From Nanobdellota archaeon (lineage in GTDB: Archaea; Nanobdellota; Nanobdellia; Pacearchaeales; GW2011-AR1): a stretch of 20,443 bases of DNA. Location of the stretch: positions 1 to 20,443 of the forward strand of contig JAHILJ010000014.1 of assembly GCA_018897135.1 (NCBI GenBank), in the 5' to 3' direction. The stretch's first letter is position 1; each line of letters starts with the position of its first letter. Positions 20,386 to 20,443 of this stretch are shown one piece after another. A program made the translations under genes and the position numbers. The notes beneath the pieces were generated by a model. It was not told where the DNA came from and did no database searches. It saw only the letters and a program-made list of their open reading frames with translations.

Positions 20386-20443
20386 TTTTTACACACAAAT
20401 TTGGTTCACTTTGTTCACAATTAATGAATTTTGCCAGACATCG
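20386..20443. other. window end, no feature seen
   Basis: On the minus strand two stops lie in the MNT frame within the first 11 bases here. I see no coding continuation of a winged-helix domain, no TATA box that would explain the MNT transcript with confidence, and no repeat. Confidence 0.3.

Overview
The window looks like a chromosomal piece of a very AT-rich archaeon, most likely a small-genome DPANN lineage of the Woesearchaeota/Pacearchaeota kind. That placement is inferred from gene content and style, not from a search. The archaeal evidence is direct: a 7S-type SRP RNA, class III prepilin signal peptides with FlaI/TadA- and FlaJ/TadC-type assembly proteins, TrmB-type and winged-helix regulators, and a repeated promoter layout. 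In that layout a TTTAAA-type TATA box lies about 26 bases before the start codon, so most genes should give leaderless mRNAs. No tRNA, CRISPR array or insertion sequence was found.

Layout. 1-2773: isoleucyl-tRNA synthetase, cut at its 5' end. 2841-4420: a TrmB-like regulator, a frameshifted MraZ/AbrB-like gene, and a four-helix membrane protein that has a strong Shine-Dalgarno site. 4508-6003: two overlapping genes for exported, cysteine-containing, membrane-anchored surface proteins. 5996-6694: two divergent winged-helix regulators whose promoters share an inverted GAAACATTTA element, with two palindromes in front of one of them. 6870-8624: an accessory island with a Myb/SANT-like DNA-binding protein, a PD-(D/E)XK nuclease and, on the other strand, a small basic protein followed by a PIN-like protein. 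8909-9167: SRP RNA, followed by two 79-bp tandem repeats that each look like a leaderless promoter unit. 9473-9907: a small membrane protein.

9933-18384 is the main feature, a type IV pilus-like locus on the plus strand. It holds seven proteins with a class III-like prepilin N-terminus, one secretion ATPase, a 54-residue coiled-coil protein, two separate GspF/TadC-type platform proteins and a polytopic membrane protein. No prepilin peptidase lies in the window. Many pilin genes have their own leaderless promoter, while the platform genes are translationally coupled by overlapping starts and stops. The likely assembly is: peptidase (elsewhere) trims the pilins, the ATPase drives the two platform proteins, and the pilins form a surface filament or secretion pseudopilus.

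18381-20382 (minus strand): a short RtcB-type RNA ligase, then a HEPN/MNT toxin-antitoxin-like pair. The MNT gene is intact through its GSX10DXD motif but has no ordinary start codon in its open frame.

Items most worth following up: the MraZ-like frameshift, the tandem promoter-like repeats behind the SRP RNA, the SD/anti-SD complementarity across the small basic gene, the nuclease plus Myb-like pair, and the diversity of the pilin set.
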